Shown here in pieces: positions 35,928-48,044 of a stretch of 64,000 nt of DNA. The first letter of the stretch is position 1; each line of letters begins with the position of its first letter. The stretch is taken from the NCBI RefSeq assembly GCF_001411555.2, contig NC_049903.1:25308270-25372269 (forward strand), read 5' to 3'. The translations under genes were made by a program, and so were the position numbers. Under the pieces are notes generated by a model. That model was not told the origin of the DNA, did not search any database, and saw nothing but the letters and a program-made list of their open reading frames with translations. The stretch comes from Juglans regia (taxonomy: Eukaryota > Streptophyta > Magnoliopsida > Fagales > Juglandaceae).

Positions 35928-36165
35928 GTTGAAGCCGGCTGTGCTTGTTGCTGACACTCACCCGATGTGGCCTCCGAGCCTAGCAATGGTCGTGAACGTC
36001 TCCCGTTGAAGCTGGCCGAGTGCTCATTGTTGATACTTGCTAATGTAGCCTTAGTGTCAAGCCAGTGGTCGAGAATGCTCCTGTTGAAGCCAGCTAAGTG
36101 CCCATTCTTGATACTCACCCGATGCGGCCACACCCAGTGCCAAGTAGCAATCGAGCATGTCTCTC
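35928..36165 (+). repeat. Minisatellite of 77-78 bp units (about 3 copies)
   Basis: GTTGAAGC(C/T)(G/A)GC starts units at 35928, 36005 and 36083. Each runs through GTG/CTCATT-TTGATACTCACCCGATG-GGCC to AGCAATGGTCG-GAACGTCTC-like ends. Part of a preceding unit is at about 35900. The overlapping ORFs on both strands (35924-36284) are repeat artefacts. Confidence 0.75.
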
Positions 36166-37340
36166 GCTGATCTCCGACCCTTCAAGCTCCACCACCGCAT
36201 AGCGTGGGTTACCTTAAGGAATGCGTTGGCGGGCACGACAACTGCTGGAGATGAACCTAAGGAGTTGAAAGGCTGCCTGACCATATAAGTGCGAACTACA
36301 GCAAATACACTCTAACCTTAATGTCAAAACAATAAATTGCCTCAATAGGGCAAAGAATCCACTAGCTCCAGCAAAAATGAGAATGGAGATACGCGCATCC
36401 CACAGGGATCACTAAACGATCACACGCAATCATCAACATGCTTGGTTATCATATATATATGTTCACACAATCAAGCATCCTAGAAGCCCATCCCTTACCA
36501 AGATTTACATGCCTCCTCGAGGTCGCCCTCGAGGATTTTCATTGCATTACATGAGAATGGAAAATCAGGGATAAGTTTCCATAATTTATTTTTCTACAGT
36601 TTTTATAGACTATCTCTATCACAATCAACTTGAAGATTCTCAAGGTCTTATTGTTGAACAAATCGACCTTAAGAATTGCGGACATCTATTGGATTTAAAA
36701 CTAACTAGGTCTAGCTCATAGGAGTACATCACGAAGAAGAGATAAGGCAAATCAACATAAGGCAAGTATGACTCAGCTACTCTAAGAAAGAAAAGAGACC
36801 TCCATAAAGAGAGGGAATCTTCTAAGACTTTGAAACATACTTCTCTACGAACAAAGCATCTTCTTCAACCTCCCTAACAATCCTAATTTTCTCTATTATA
36901 TTAAGAGATATATGAGGTATGAAAGACTTTACAAATGACCAATCATAATGGATATCGCCCCCAAATAACCAATGGACATCAACCTTTATGCTGAACCACG
37001 TAAATCTTTGTCTCTCCTCTCTTTGTTTACATTTTATATGCTTTATTTATTGTTTATTTAATAGATGAATATCTGATGCTGGACAGAATAGTGATTATTC
37101 TACAGGCTAGTTATGACAGATGATCAACACATAGAAGACAAGAGATTCTCCCAAAATATAGAGAAAACAACTCTAAATAATATTAATTAATAGTAAAATT
37201 TGAAATTATTTTATGAAGCTCACAATTGTCAAAATCAATAAAAAGGCCATCATGGACCAAAATCCAAACAGATCAATCTTGTTGGGAGGTATTGCCCAAG
37301 GAAAGAAAAAGGTTACTTCCGAATCAATGCATAGGGAAGT
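36166..37340. other. Intergenic sequence without recognised features
   Basis: AT-rich with no convincing ORF, RNA gene or transposon termini. It may be old repeat sequence continuing from family C, but no diagnostic motif was found. Confidence 0.4.
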
Positions 37341-38035
37341 CAACCTACGAGCATGGATGAGCATGGTACCGCTGTCCCTCTCTAAGTAAAGGTAAAGTCT
37401 CTCCTACACGTGAACCCTTCTCTCTCTTTCTTTAATCCCTCTTTTTTCACTACTCCTACTCCTAGGGCGGGAAGAAGATAAGAAAACGCGAAGCGTTCTC
37501 TTGGTTTCCCAACCTGTTGCTTCTAAAGGCTACCCTCTCTCGGCTGGATGTTGGTCCAGCCTACTATGAGGAAACTGAGCACTTTTTTGTCTTTATCATT
37601 CAGAAAGCTCAATTCCATACTTTGAATTCAATGATGGGAACAACCTTTGCACCCTTAGGATAAAGACATGAGCATAGGATTTCATAGAGAGCACCTTTGG
37701 GCTCCTCTAAAATACCAACTGAAGGAAATTACATAAGGTCTGGAAAGGGCTATACATAATCTAATTCCTTCCTCCCTTTTTTCCTCTGTTTCAGATATAG
37801 ATATAGCCCTCTCGAAACCTAGCTATTAGAGTTGCATTTTTGGGTAATAAAAATCACCTTATTGCACGGTTCAGAGAGCACTTGTGCATGTGATGCAAGT
37901 GAACGTGTATGAAAAAAATGTCGTAAAGTTTCGTTGCTCGTTCCTTCGTCAACCTTGGTACTTTAGTAGTACGACAATAGGTATTCAAGATATTGTGTCT
38001 AGAGAGGTGGATAGAAAGTCAGACTTAAATAGCTG
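37341..38035. other. Candidate organelle-derived (mitochondrial-like) insertion
   Basis: The texture differs from its surroundings: more even base composition, and stretches such as CGGCTGGATGTTGGTCCAGCC and the inverted repeat AACGC-GAA-GCGTT at about 37484. These look like plant mitochondrial intergenic DNA. No organelle gene is recognised, so the assignment is a guess from texture. Confidence 0.25.
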
Positions 38036-38575
38036 CAAAATTTGAAATTATGATATTTTTTCAAAAATAGAAAAATCTAAATTATTGTATAAGAAATAAA
38101 CACATAAATAAACAAGAATCGTACAAAAAATTTGGCCAAAATCAAAATCACTTTCAAAACTTGAAACCAAATATTTACTAATAAGGCAAAAATGAATATA
38201 AATATATGATTTGATGAAAAATAACTAATATTGCTTTTAGTTCAAGGAATATATTAAGCGTTTCCTTTCATATTTGTACATATTCATCTTCTTAAAGTAG
38301 TATTTCAATACAATCAATATAGAATTCGGATCTCTATACCCCATATCATGGGACGTTCAACCATATTGTTAAGTTTCGACAATGTAGAAAGACACTCACG
38401 TCCACATGATTAATATTTAGAGAAGTATACTATCACGGCCAAAGAATGTCATTTTCGTTCATTCCATTCCCTTATTAAAATAACATACATCAGCATGTCC
38501 CCAACCTTCTCATTAAATGACCAGACATTATTTAATGCTACAATTTAGTATCATAATTAAAACTTCAATAAGTTT
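38036..38575. other. AT-rich intergenic sequence, nothing recognised
   Basis: No ORF, repeat or element terminus can be supported here. Confidence 0.4.
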
Positions 38576-39659
38576 TTTTTCTTTTTTCTTTATTATGGAA
38601 ACAAAATTTCATTCAAATGAAACGAAGACACAACTGTGACTTATCAATACAGGAAAAATCTAGACAATAAGCCAAATTACGCATCTGCTCTAGGGCATCC
38701 CTGCACACATTGTGGCAGACATTGTCTTAACTTCTCAATAACACTCTCCTAATAGAGAAAGCGCTTTGTAAAAACATAACTGAATAGCCCCATCTGTCCT
38801 CCCAGGGCGTAGGAGTACGAGACACTGCTGCTATGGATACTAAGTCCAATAGCCTATTTCTTTTTTATTAAAAACTAAACAACAAAAACTATAATACAAA
38901 ACACAACAAAAACAACAGAACCATAGAACCACAAGCACCAGTATGAGCCCAGACGGCACGCCCACCGCAAGCATTGGCTTCACGAGCCCAGACGACATGA
39001 GCACCCAGCACTAGCACGGACATCAGCCTCTACTGCGCAGGCCGGCCGTAGCATCGCCCGCCACTCTCGACCAGCTCTTACCCCCAGATTGCATCCGATC
39101 TAGCGTCTCAACACCTCACTTGGGTCAAAAAAGAAGAAAATGAACAAAAACATTAAGAAAAACAGAGGGACAAAGGGATAGAACACAAAACGGTGTCACT
39201 GGCGAGTGCAATACATGGTCGATTTTTGAAGTCCCGGAGTCAGAGGTCCTAGAAAAGCCGAGCTTTGCATCGGCAGAAGGCTCCTCTATGGCGCGTGATG
39301 GCCACGAGCTAACGAGCTTCAAAACTTCTCCCCATGCATGCGGGCTAAGCTCCACTCCAGTTGGCGCCGCGTTTGGTTGACGTGAACATCGGCGGCTAGG
39401 CAACATCTAGATGGGGCGTGTGTTAGCTCATGGCCGTCAAAAAGTCTCAAACGGCGATCCTCCTTATTTGGCATGGAAAAACACAAAAACAAAAATCAAA
39501 ATACTACACGGGAAAAAAAAAACAGACAAAGAAGAAGGGAGGGGGGAAGGAAGGAGGGAGGGGGGAAGAGTCAAAGCTCCCACCCCCTTCAACTGGATCT
39601 AGTGTTTGGGAGTTTAGAGAGAAGGGAGAGCGTTTTAGAGAGAGATAGGGCTACCTTCA
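38576..39659 (-). mobile_element. Retroposon-like block with A-tail (minus strand)
   Basis: The plus-strand pyrimidine run at 38574-38602 would be an A-rich tail on the minus strand. Upstream lies a GC-richer block with a polypurine stretch at 39525-39570 and, at the minus-strand 5' end, CTCTCTCTAAAACG-like sequence resembling a gene 5' leader. The longest open frame (39125-39406, minus, 93 codons) matches no family I recognise. Target duplications are unclear; CTTCAA occurs at both edges. A non-autonomous LINE-mobilised element or processed pseudogene is possible. Confidence 0.35.
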
Positions 39660-41621
39660 AAAAAAAGTTACAAACATCAACTTAAATAAGTTACAAGAAT
39701 GAAATTAATGCTAAAACAAGTTAGGAAATAATATTAATTGGAAATTAAATTAAAAATTGGAATTAAAGCTGTCTTTTAATTCCTTTGATCTATCCAGTTT
39801 TCTTTACAACTTGCCACCTCAAGTATGGCATATTATGCCACATCAATATCATGATAAATAACCCTTGCATCAAGCTAGGTATTAAAGCTTTGCCTTCTGC
39901 TCTCCCCTTACATATATATATGTACTTGATTAAAATTAATAATTTAAAAAGATTATGTATAAACAACTTTGCACAATCGAGTTATAAACAAAATTAAAAA
40001 AAATATATATATAGAATTAACAACTTAACAAATGTCTTGCGCATCGCTCGATTGTACGACTAAATTGTGACCAATGTCCTCATAAGATCCTTGAAAATAC
40101 GTTGTTTGGCATTTAAAACAAAAGGGCAAACAACGAAAAACAAAAAATTCCTTAAAAACTACATCAAATTGATGTGTCCTTCTATATATTGGCATTATGT
40201 GGTTTAACGTCTTAGAAAGATAAAAACATCGTAGAAGCCTTAAAGGCCAAAACAGTCCTTGTGCTTAAATTCTGCCTCTAACGTGCTCCCCATTCCTTTC
40301 ATTCTATCCAAGCACCATGTGATTTCTGGATGCTACAACAGGTACTACGTACCCAGTATATATATTTAATACAAAACTACTCGTCTCTTGCCATAATAAT
40401 GATCATATATATGCATGCATGCGTCCATTTCAGAATGTCCTTGGAGTCACCTCGTTTCAGTCATGTGTCCTTATAATTTTCTTGTTTTTACAACTACCAT
40501 TCACTTTTGTTTTTCTTTTTCGAAAAAATTATTATTGTTAAATTTTCTGTGATTTCATGCAGATAAATACCATTTCATATGAAAGATGCGGGCATTTAAA
40601 GGTTAAATATATATATGAAGTCTGGTACAAAGATACCATTTCACATCGATCATGTAATTTTTGAGATATTATATAATTAACATGGTCAGCACTCTTATTA
40701 ATGATTTATTATTAATTGATAGCATATTATTTTATATTTTATATGGTCAATGATAATAAAATAGATAAAAATTACATCTTTACAGTGAATTTCCGTTAGA
40801 TCTAACACTGTTAGTAGATGGAAGGGGGAAATTGGAAAGTTTTGAAAGTTGGAGGATCCACTTTGATGCAATTATTAGTTTCTGAAGTACATTGTGAATT
40901 GAGTGACAGTTTGATGAGGGAAAATGTAATTAACCCTATATATATATATATGAAACATTATTTTCATAAGCTACTATTCACCACCTCACACCACACATCA
41001 TATGAAAAAACTATAAATATGGAGTGCGAGAGTGAATAGTGGCTGATGCATAACATTATTCATATTATATATATAATATACTAGCAATGGTTTAACGTTC
41101 AAAGCACGTTTGTCACATTTGCCTAATTGGAAGAAAAAATAAAATTCTTGAAAATAATATGTTCAAACCGTAAATAAAGTGTGATTTCCTACATGCAGCA
41201 CATAATCTTGAATAATTGAATTAATAGATGTTAGTTCACAATCATCAAGATTAAAAGAGTATATAAGATTGATTAGTAAATAGCCTAATTATTATGAGAT
41301 TTAAATTATGTTAAAATTTCTAATTATTTATATGGTTTTACTCTCTTAAAAATATTTAGCAAAATTTTATCATTTATTTAATGATGAAAGATTAGTACTT
41401 TATAAATTAAAGTTAATTTTAAATATATGATATGATATATATTTTTTAATTATCTATTTAAGTTAGTTTATTTTCAATATTATTTTATTTTTAATATTTT
41501 AACCTCCACCGTTGGATCAAATCTAGAGATTCAAGATGAATGATTGGCTAACAAAACCAGAAGACTAAAACCGTAATGACAAATAAAATAAGAGTGATTG
41601 ACAAAGTACAAATGGAAAAAG
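39660..41621. other. AT-rich intergenic region
   Basis: It contains TATATA runs (39910-39920, 40002-40012, 40940-40952) and no convincing gene. The short ORF at 40818-41039 has no recognised features. Confidence 0.5.
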
Positions 41622-41624
41622 TAA

Positions 41625-41824
41625 GGCTTCGTTTGGTTTCAAAAATTCTCTCAACTCATCTCAACTCATCATTATAACTTTTTCAAATCCCAACATAAAA
41701 TATAATAAACAATTCAATTTTTTCAAATCCCAAAATAATAATAATATTAAAAAATAATATTTTAACAATATTTTATCATCTCAACTCAACTCAATTCAAC
41801 TAACTTCAACATCAAAACACAACC
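41625..41824. mobile_element. MITE, PIF/Harbinger (Tourist)-like
   Basis: A 200-bp A/T-rich element begins GGCTTCGTTTGG and ends with the imperfect inverse CAAAACACAACC. TAA lies on both sides (41622-41624, 41825-41827), as expected for the 3-bp TWA duplications of Harbinger elements. CTCAACTCATCTCAACTCATC-type repeats near one end are mirrored by CAACTCAACTCAATTCAAC near the other. No ORF. Confidence 0.65.
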
Positions 41825-41970
41825 TAAAACACAAAATGTAAGGCTAAAATGGTAATAACACCTAACTACCAAGTGCATTGAAGGAATAAAAATGTTAAAC
41901 AAGAATTACAATTCATTACTGTTTATCACTGTTTATTATTGTTCATATTTATAGGCACTTTTAAGTATAA

Positions 41971-41972
<2 letters not shown>

Positions 41973-42005
<33 letters not shown>
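41973..42005. repeat. (AT)n microsatellite
   Basis: Uninterrupted AT dinucleotides over about 33 bp, followed by ATAATATTTT. Confidence 0.95.
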
Positions 42006-42010
<5 letters not shown>

Positions 42011-42429
42011 TTAAAACTTCTGCTTTATTATTCAAAGTGAACGCCTCACCGAAAGGGCCAAAAGTACCACCCCAGGGGCCAGGACCCCATCTGTATGTAT
42101 GGATTCATGACCTCGAGTCTCTGTCCCTCTTATTCCTTGTATTTTTCCGACTAGCATTAATGCAGGCAGGAAATTAAATCACCATACCAAAAAATGAACA
42201 CGCAAATCGCAATGCACTCACAAATTAATCTTCCCAATTTCTTTATTTTATTTGAACGTCCCTAGCTAGTTTGGACGTTCAGTACGCTTGCAGCAATCTT
42301 GTTGACAAGTGGACCCAATCTAAATAAACTATCACTATTTTTTTTAATAAAAAATAAAGAAGTAAAAATTTGAGTAATGTCCTTTGCATAGCGTAATGCA
42401 AGCAAACAGTAAAAAATCCAATTTTATTT

Positions 42430-44138
42430 TCAACCCCAGCACTCGGGTGTTAGGGAATGGTCTCGCTTGGGATCCCTGCAATAGTCATACACCATATGGT
42501 GGCTTTGAACCCATCTCATGGCCCAGTTTTGTTGTCGAGTCAGCCCACCGGACCGGTATGGAGAGGCGGAGACCGGGCGACACCAAGCGGGTGCAAAGGC
42601 AGAGCAACCGCTGGCTTTGAAATTGGTGTACCTTGCCTCAAATGGCTGGTACCTATAGTCGGCTTTATATTTGCCATCTTCGGTGGCCCATGAGGAGGCA
42701 TCCCATATGGAGCCATATACCCACATTGGCCTCAGTGGAAAGGTTGCTGCACTCTTCCTCGGGTACCTCCTTATGGGAACATCATCCACGAGGAATCTGA
42801 AAAAGGGAAGAACAACAAAACAAAACAAATTAATGTGACAATACTAACCAGCATCGGCCACTATTTACTTTCAAAATCCACCTTTATAGCCTTATTCTTT
42901 TTTCTTTTTTTTTTCATAGGGTCTAAAAATGTTTTTTATAGAGTGTGAGAGTATTTTTTATAGGATGTGGAGTGTCGGATAGTAAATAGTGACTGATTCG
43001 AAGAATTTTTCTACCAACAATATTTACACTTGATATTATATGGAATAATATGTACCATGCTTTCTGAGATGCTATAATAAATGACCAACCAATCAACTTC
43101 TATATATTCACTCACATGACATGGATATCATTTATAATCAATATATACAAATGTAAAATAAATAATAAAAAAATATCAAATTTTATTTTAAGTGAAATTG
43201 AGAGTTCTACTTTGAGAGGACAAGACTCTTTTGGATAGTCCTGTAATAATATTTCATCTGGGACACAACAATAATTCCCCAACTCCAAATGGCGATCATT
43301 GAAGTTCGAGAAGTATTTAATGATTATAAGTTCGAATTATAATTTATCAGAGAACATGAAGAAACGTGAGAATGAAACGAATTCCATACGTATTGAGAGA
43401 GAATGGCATTAATTTGATCAAAACTCAAACTAAATCTACTTACATGAGTTCTTTAGGACTCCACAATATTGCATAGTGATGAAAGTCTTTGGTGGGATCA
43501 AACCATAAATGAAACTTCATTTCTCTGCCAATAATCGTCCCATCCCCACTCCCTCTTATGTATACATTTGTCTGCAAGGTATAAGGCTTCCCAAATGTAG
43601 TCCCCAGGAACTCAATGTCAACTTCATCGTGGAAACCCGGATGAGCTTCATTGTTCGAGAGCTGCCATTGATCAATTCAATAAACGTACAACAAAAAAAA
43701 AAGAAAAAAAAGATATCAATATTCTGAAGAACTCTCACATAGAAAGCTGTTATGACTCCGGCAGTGTAACCCGATTGAAGCTTAATGGAGGCACCAAAGT
43801 ACCCAGATCGAAATGCACGGACAGACTTGAACCCACTTCCTGTTATTCAACAACCAAGAGAGTATTCATAAAAGTGGAAAACAATCAGACTTTCCACAAA
43901 AGAATACATTACAAAATAGCTGAGTGAGAGTGAGACCTGAGGTACGATCAAGCCAAATTGTTAATGCATTTTGATCAAATCTTTGGTGAGTAGGACCCCA
44001 GAGGTTTCTATATCCGTCGTAAAAGCTCATGGACCTGAACTTAGAGCTTGGCCAGAAGCCAGGTGAAGGTGGCCACTGAGCATTGCTTATTGAAAGGACC
44101 ATAAGGCTTAGGATTAGGAAATATTGTAAGAAAGCCAT
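42430..44138 (-). CDS. XTH32: Xyloglucan endotransglucosylase/hydrolase, XTH32-like, 4 exons, 295 aa
   Basis: A secreted cell-wall enzyme of GH16 that cuts and rejoins or hydrolyses xyloglucan. Coding exons on the minus strand: 44138-43937, 43839-43739, 43661-43444 and 42796-42430 (stop TGA). All introns are GT-AG (97, 77 and 647 bp; phases 1, 0, 2), and the 888-nt CDS stays open. Residues 1-20 are a signal peptide (MAFLQYF start, cut after SNA). The catalytic motif [10 protein letters not shown] is at 112-121: Glu114 nucleophile, Asp116, Glu118 acid/base. A C-terminal XET_C domain ends with [19 protein letters not shown]. There is no N-x-S/T sequon, which fits group III rather than groups I/II, and [20 protein letters not shown] is the spelling I know from XTH31/32. 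Group III members are often hydrolases; activity here is untested. The start is chosen because it begins the signal peptide, although the frame is open further upstream. The gene appears intact. Confidence 0.95.
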
Positions 44139-45011
44139 AAAGAGGGAAAGAAGATGAAGAGAATTGTCGATAGAAAGTGGAATGATTGAGTGTGTATAAA
44201 TGCAGGGTGAGAGAGTGAGACAGAGAACAGAAAGAAAAGGAGTGTACGAAAGAAGAGTATGGCTACAGTGCTGTTCGACATAAATAAGAAGATTAGTGGG
44301 TCCCGGAGGAAGATAGATCAAGAGGAGAGGCAAGAAAAAGATTAAAAAAAAAAAAAACCAAAGAAATTGCTGACAAATTTAGAATAGAAGTAGGGTCTGA
44401 AAAGCTCGATAGGACAATAATAGACTTGGCAATAAGTAGCAACTATTTGTAACATTTTTTTACCCCCCGTACGACTGCAGCTTTGTTCCCCACCCATAAT
44501 CGAGAAACGCGTTAGCTAGCTTAATTTAATCTCTTAAATGTGCTTTTCAGACGTTATGTAGTGTTGAACCATTTTGTGTCAATTTCCTGCTACATGCATT
44601 TCCGTCTGTGCCTTTAAAGGAACCATATCCTATTGGGTTAAAACCCCAACTTATGTAACTATTCCATTTTCCATCGTAACAAAACAGATATTATATATAT
44701 ATATATATATATGAAAAGAAAATTTCTACTTAGGTAAAATAATCCACAGTGTGTCAAATATTTATGTGCAGGGTCAGTCAGATTCTGATCCAGTCAAATC
44801 TCACGAAGCAAAACGTAGCTACACATGGTCATGTGTTCGAACCTGTGAACTTCATCAATGGAGTGGAAGGACCACGAGGTATCAAAACTGGGCCCGAATA
44901 ATTTGATTTGATAAAAAGGAGAAAAATTATAGTTTTTCTTTTGGAAATTTAAGGGAAATCATAAAAGGTTTTGAACTCGTTGATTACTGATCCTTTTTTT
45001 TTTCTTCATGT
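44139..45011. other. Upstream region of the XTH gene
   Basis: This is the presumed promoter and 5' leader. On the minus strand, CATTTATACACAC lies about 55 bases before the ATG and is the only TATA-like candidate close by, a weak one. A (TA)n run lies at 44691-44712. No other gene is visible. Confidence 0.35.
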
Positions 45012-46365
45012 CACTACAAGATAAAAGTTTTTGTCCAATGCCAAATTTTGTCGCAAATATTCTAAAAAATTGTCAAAAATATCTATAATCGGCGATATTT
45101 TAATCGCTGTATGTTAGTCTGAATTATTTATTTTTGTTTTTGTTTTTGCATAAAATCAGTGAACCACAAAAATCTTTACAATTAATGGTTACTCTTTTTT
45201 CAGCGAATATTGTTCAATGCAATTACATGTATAATTGCCGCAAATAGTCTTTCCATTTACACTCAAAACCGTTGAGAAAAATTTGTTGCGACGATATATA
45301 TCGTCACAAATAGTATTTCTAGCGATATTCGTTTGGTTGCGACATACATAATGGTCATAAATTAGTATTTCTGTCTAAAAAAAATTGCTAGCTATTGAAA
45401 CTGTGTGGCTTTCATAGCCTAAAACACACAAAAATCTGTTATAATACATTATAAATACACTAATTAGAAAAGATTAAATGGGGAAGATCTTCTCAATATT
45501 AAAAAGAGACTCCTTTAAACTTAATGCATATCACTTGCCATAATATTCCCTATTTTCCATATATACTTTTTTAACACAATAGCAACCAACTACCCCAACA
45601 TGTTTAAAACATACGCCATAGTCTCTGTCCATACATTTCTTTTACATCTAAGGTTATATTATTAGAATATGAATGCATGCATATAGTCATATCTATGTAA
45701 TTCCACAAAGGGGGTCACGATTTGGTCAGATTAGATGGGAGTAGGTGAGGAGGAGGGACCTTGAGTTGGGCCTCAGCTGCATTATGGCGCCTCCATCTCT
45801 GAGCAACTTCAATGGCTTCTCCTTGTCTTGAGTGGTGCTGCGTTGACTAGAAACAACTAGAATGGCTTTTGTGTAAAGGAAACAAACACTCTAGGGCAAA
45901 GATCTGGACCAGATGGCTTGAGTGGCTCTTGTGCGAAGCAAACAGGCGAAGTGATCTCAGATTTTAGGCTGGAAACAATGGCCACTGATGAGAGGGTGGG
46001 TATCACAGCAATGGTACATACTCGGGGATGGGGAAGAACAAAGGAGTTCACTGATAAGAGGGAATGTGTTTTACGTTTTGGGGGCAAAATAAAACAATCC
46101 ATGCGTTTTGGCGTCCGAGCCCAAAGATCAATTCAACGATTGTTTGCTCGTCGCAAGATTTTTTTCTTTTTTCAGTGAACTAAATTGCTGCAAGAACCAC
46201 AAAAATTGCTGCAATTGTGGTGCACAGTGATCCATTCCATGAACATCGAAAGTTGGGGTTTACTCTATGGGACGAAAATAAAATCGCCTCTAAAAGTTAC
46301 TAATTGCGGCGATTTTATTTGCAACAGAGAAAAAATCGCCGTAATCAATCTTTTTTCTTGTAGTG
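45012..46365. mobile_element. Non-autonomous CACTA (En/Spm-type) element
   Basis: The left end CACTACAAGATAAAAG and the inverse right end (CTTTTTTCTTGTAGTG on the plus strand) form 14-16 bp terminal inverted repeats. TGT lies on both sides (45009-45011, 46366-46368), the expected 3-bp duplication. Subterminal sequence repeats GCGATATT, CGCAAATA and GGCGATTTTATTTGC motifs. GACGATATATATCGTC at 45290-45305 is a perfect palindrome. No transposase is encoded in 1354 bp. The centre (about 45720-46160) is GC-richer, with open frames on both strands (45857-46102 minus, 45918-46178 plus) of unknown origin, possibly captured host sequence. Confidence 0.85.
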
Positions 46366-46368
46366 TGT

Positions 46369-47487
46369 AGTGAATAAAATATGGATGGGGATGTGTAGAT
46401 ATTCATGTACGTGCCCTAAGCATCTTATTATTCAGTATTTTTGCATTCAATGAAACCTTCTGGTTGAGATCTGACTTTTATTTTGGCTATGAGAAACATT
46501 TAAGATACCTTATATTCCTCACCGCATAAGGAGAACAGAATGAAATTAATTGACATAAAAAAGGCGTCCCTTTGAGGGTTCAAACAATCCCTGGCTCTTT
46601 CTGACATTAACCCATGACCACTCAGATCAAGCAATAAATTATAATTATGAGATCGATGTTTGGCGGAATCATTCAAAAGCTTGATTTCTTGGACCAGCCT
46701 CACGAGCATTAGTATTCATCTAGTCATGCATGTACAGGGAATTGCATCATGTACAGCTAGCAAACATACTATGAAATTTTGTTTATCCTAGCTTTATTTA
46801 TATATATACACCAAACCAATAATCAAAGATAAATGATTTGTACAATTTTAAAATGTGCAAAACCGACAGAATCTCTTGAAAAAAAAGTTGGAGCACATGA
46901 TCTGTACGTACTCATATGAGAGAAAATAAAATTTTCATGATAAATTTCTCCGTACTTTCTTGAAAAGAATTAGTTGGACACCTTAAAATTATTTTTAATA
47001 TTAATATTACTTGAGACATAAATTAGCAACATCGCACAAAAGTTAAAAAACCAGTCAAGATATTTACAGAAGTAATAAATGCATGCATGGTAGAACTTTA
47101 GACCATTATTATTTACAGATCATGATATAATCCTACTTTATAAATGCTTTCTGACTTTGTGGACTTGTACAGAAATCCATTATTTTGGGTCATTTGCTTT
47201 GGTTCAGTCATTGTCATTTGTCACGTGGGAATACCTAATATAGCCGTTTATAATAGATCCAAAGTGTCAAACCAACACATCCCCGTTGGGCATCTTGGCT
47301 AGCTATTCTTGTAGTGACAAAAAGTGAAGTACTCCTCCTGCTGCTGGACCGTTACCAAAAAAATTTTTGTGACTGTTTACTATTTAACAACTGGCCAGTA
47401 GAGTTTACGTACGTCATGAGTGGGATTGGCTTAATTTGGTAACCCGGAAAGGATTGAATGGTGGGGAAGGGGGATGAGTAAGGACAT
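46369..47487. other. Intergenic sequence, nothing recognised
   Basis: AT-rich, with short spurious ORFs only. A lone CACTA-like terminus (TTCTTGTAGTG, near 47306) has no partner. Confidence 0.4.
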
Positions 47488-47756
47488 ATGGTTCGCTGCG
47501 CATGCATGCATTATGAGAAGTCTAGCTGGGAACAATCGCTTTGGCTGAGGTTAAAAGCTCTCATGAATGGATTGCATCTTTGTCAACGACAAAACCTACA
47601 AAATCTACTGGAGATTGATGACTTGAAGGTTGTCATTAACTGGCTTCATGGGAATCGGACTGTGCCTTTATATCTCAGAGAGCATTGAGATCTGATGTTG
47701 TTAGCTTGCCAAAGTACGTACTGTAATATTTCTAAAATGGGCCGTGTGTGTGTGTA

Positions 47757-47813
<57 letters not shown>

Positions 47814-47880
47814 TGAAGCTAATTAGAAAGTGGCAGATCATCTGGCTAAGTTAGTGATCAACTTTACCAAAGGAGATTGT
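47488..47880 (+). pseudogene. RNase H-like fragment split by a microsatellite
   Basis: An open stretch (47488-47688) reads WLRLKALMNGLHLCQRQNLQ and then DDLKVVINWLHGN, the second half of a plant RVT_3-type RNase H. After a stop and the (GT)n(TA)n expansion at 47744-47811, sequence resumes with KVADHLAKL (about 47830-47858), the usual V-A-H/D-x-L-A end of the same domain. It is a relic of a LINE ORF2 or a related single-domain gene. No function. Confidence 0.65.
47744..47811. repeat. Compound microsatellite (GT)n-(TA)n
   Basis: GTGTGTGTGTATGTGTGTG is followed by about 23 TA dinucleotides. Confidence 0.95.
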
Positions 47881-47883
47881 GGG

Positions 47884-47910
<27 letters not shown>
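47884..47910. repeat. (AT)n microsatellite
   Basis: Uninterrupted AT dinucleotides, followed by TTATATATTG. Confidence 0.9.
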
Positions 47911-47917
<7 letters not shown>

Positions 47918-48044
47918 TGTGGAAGTACTCGATCTTGCTGGTGTTCCCTCCCTAACGCTGTAGGTACTGATTCTTGGCTGCTACTTTTGTATGTAACTTA
48001 TATTTAAGAGTAATTCTACATATAATCATGACGTGCGTAAATGT

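Noticed and set aside
42139..42429. AATAAA directly after the XTH stop (complement at 42423-42428) as its polyadenylation signal
   Set aside because: It lies within a few bases of the stop codon, too close to be the likely signal; no better one could be chosen with confidence.
47295..47316. CACTA-like terminus TTCTTGTAGTG
   Set aside because: No matching CACTACAAGAA end lies within a plausible distance with matching flanks, so a third element cannot be supported.
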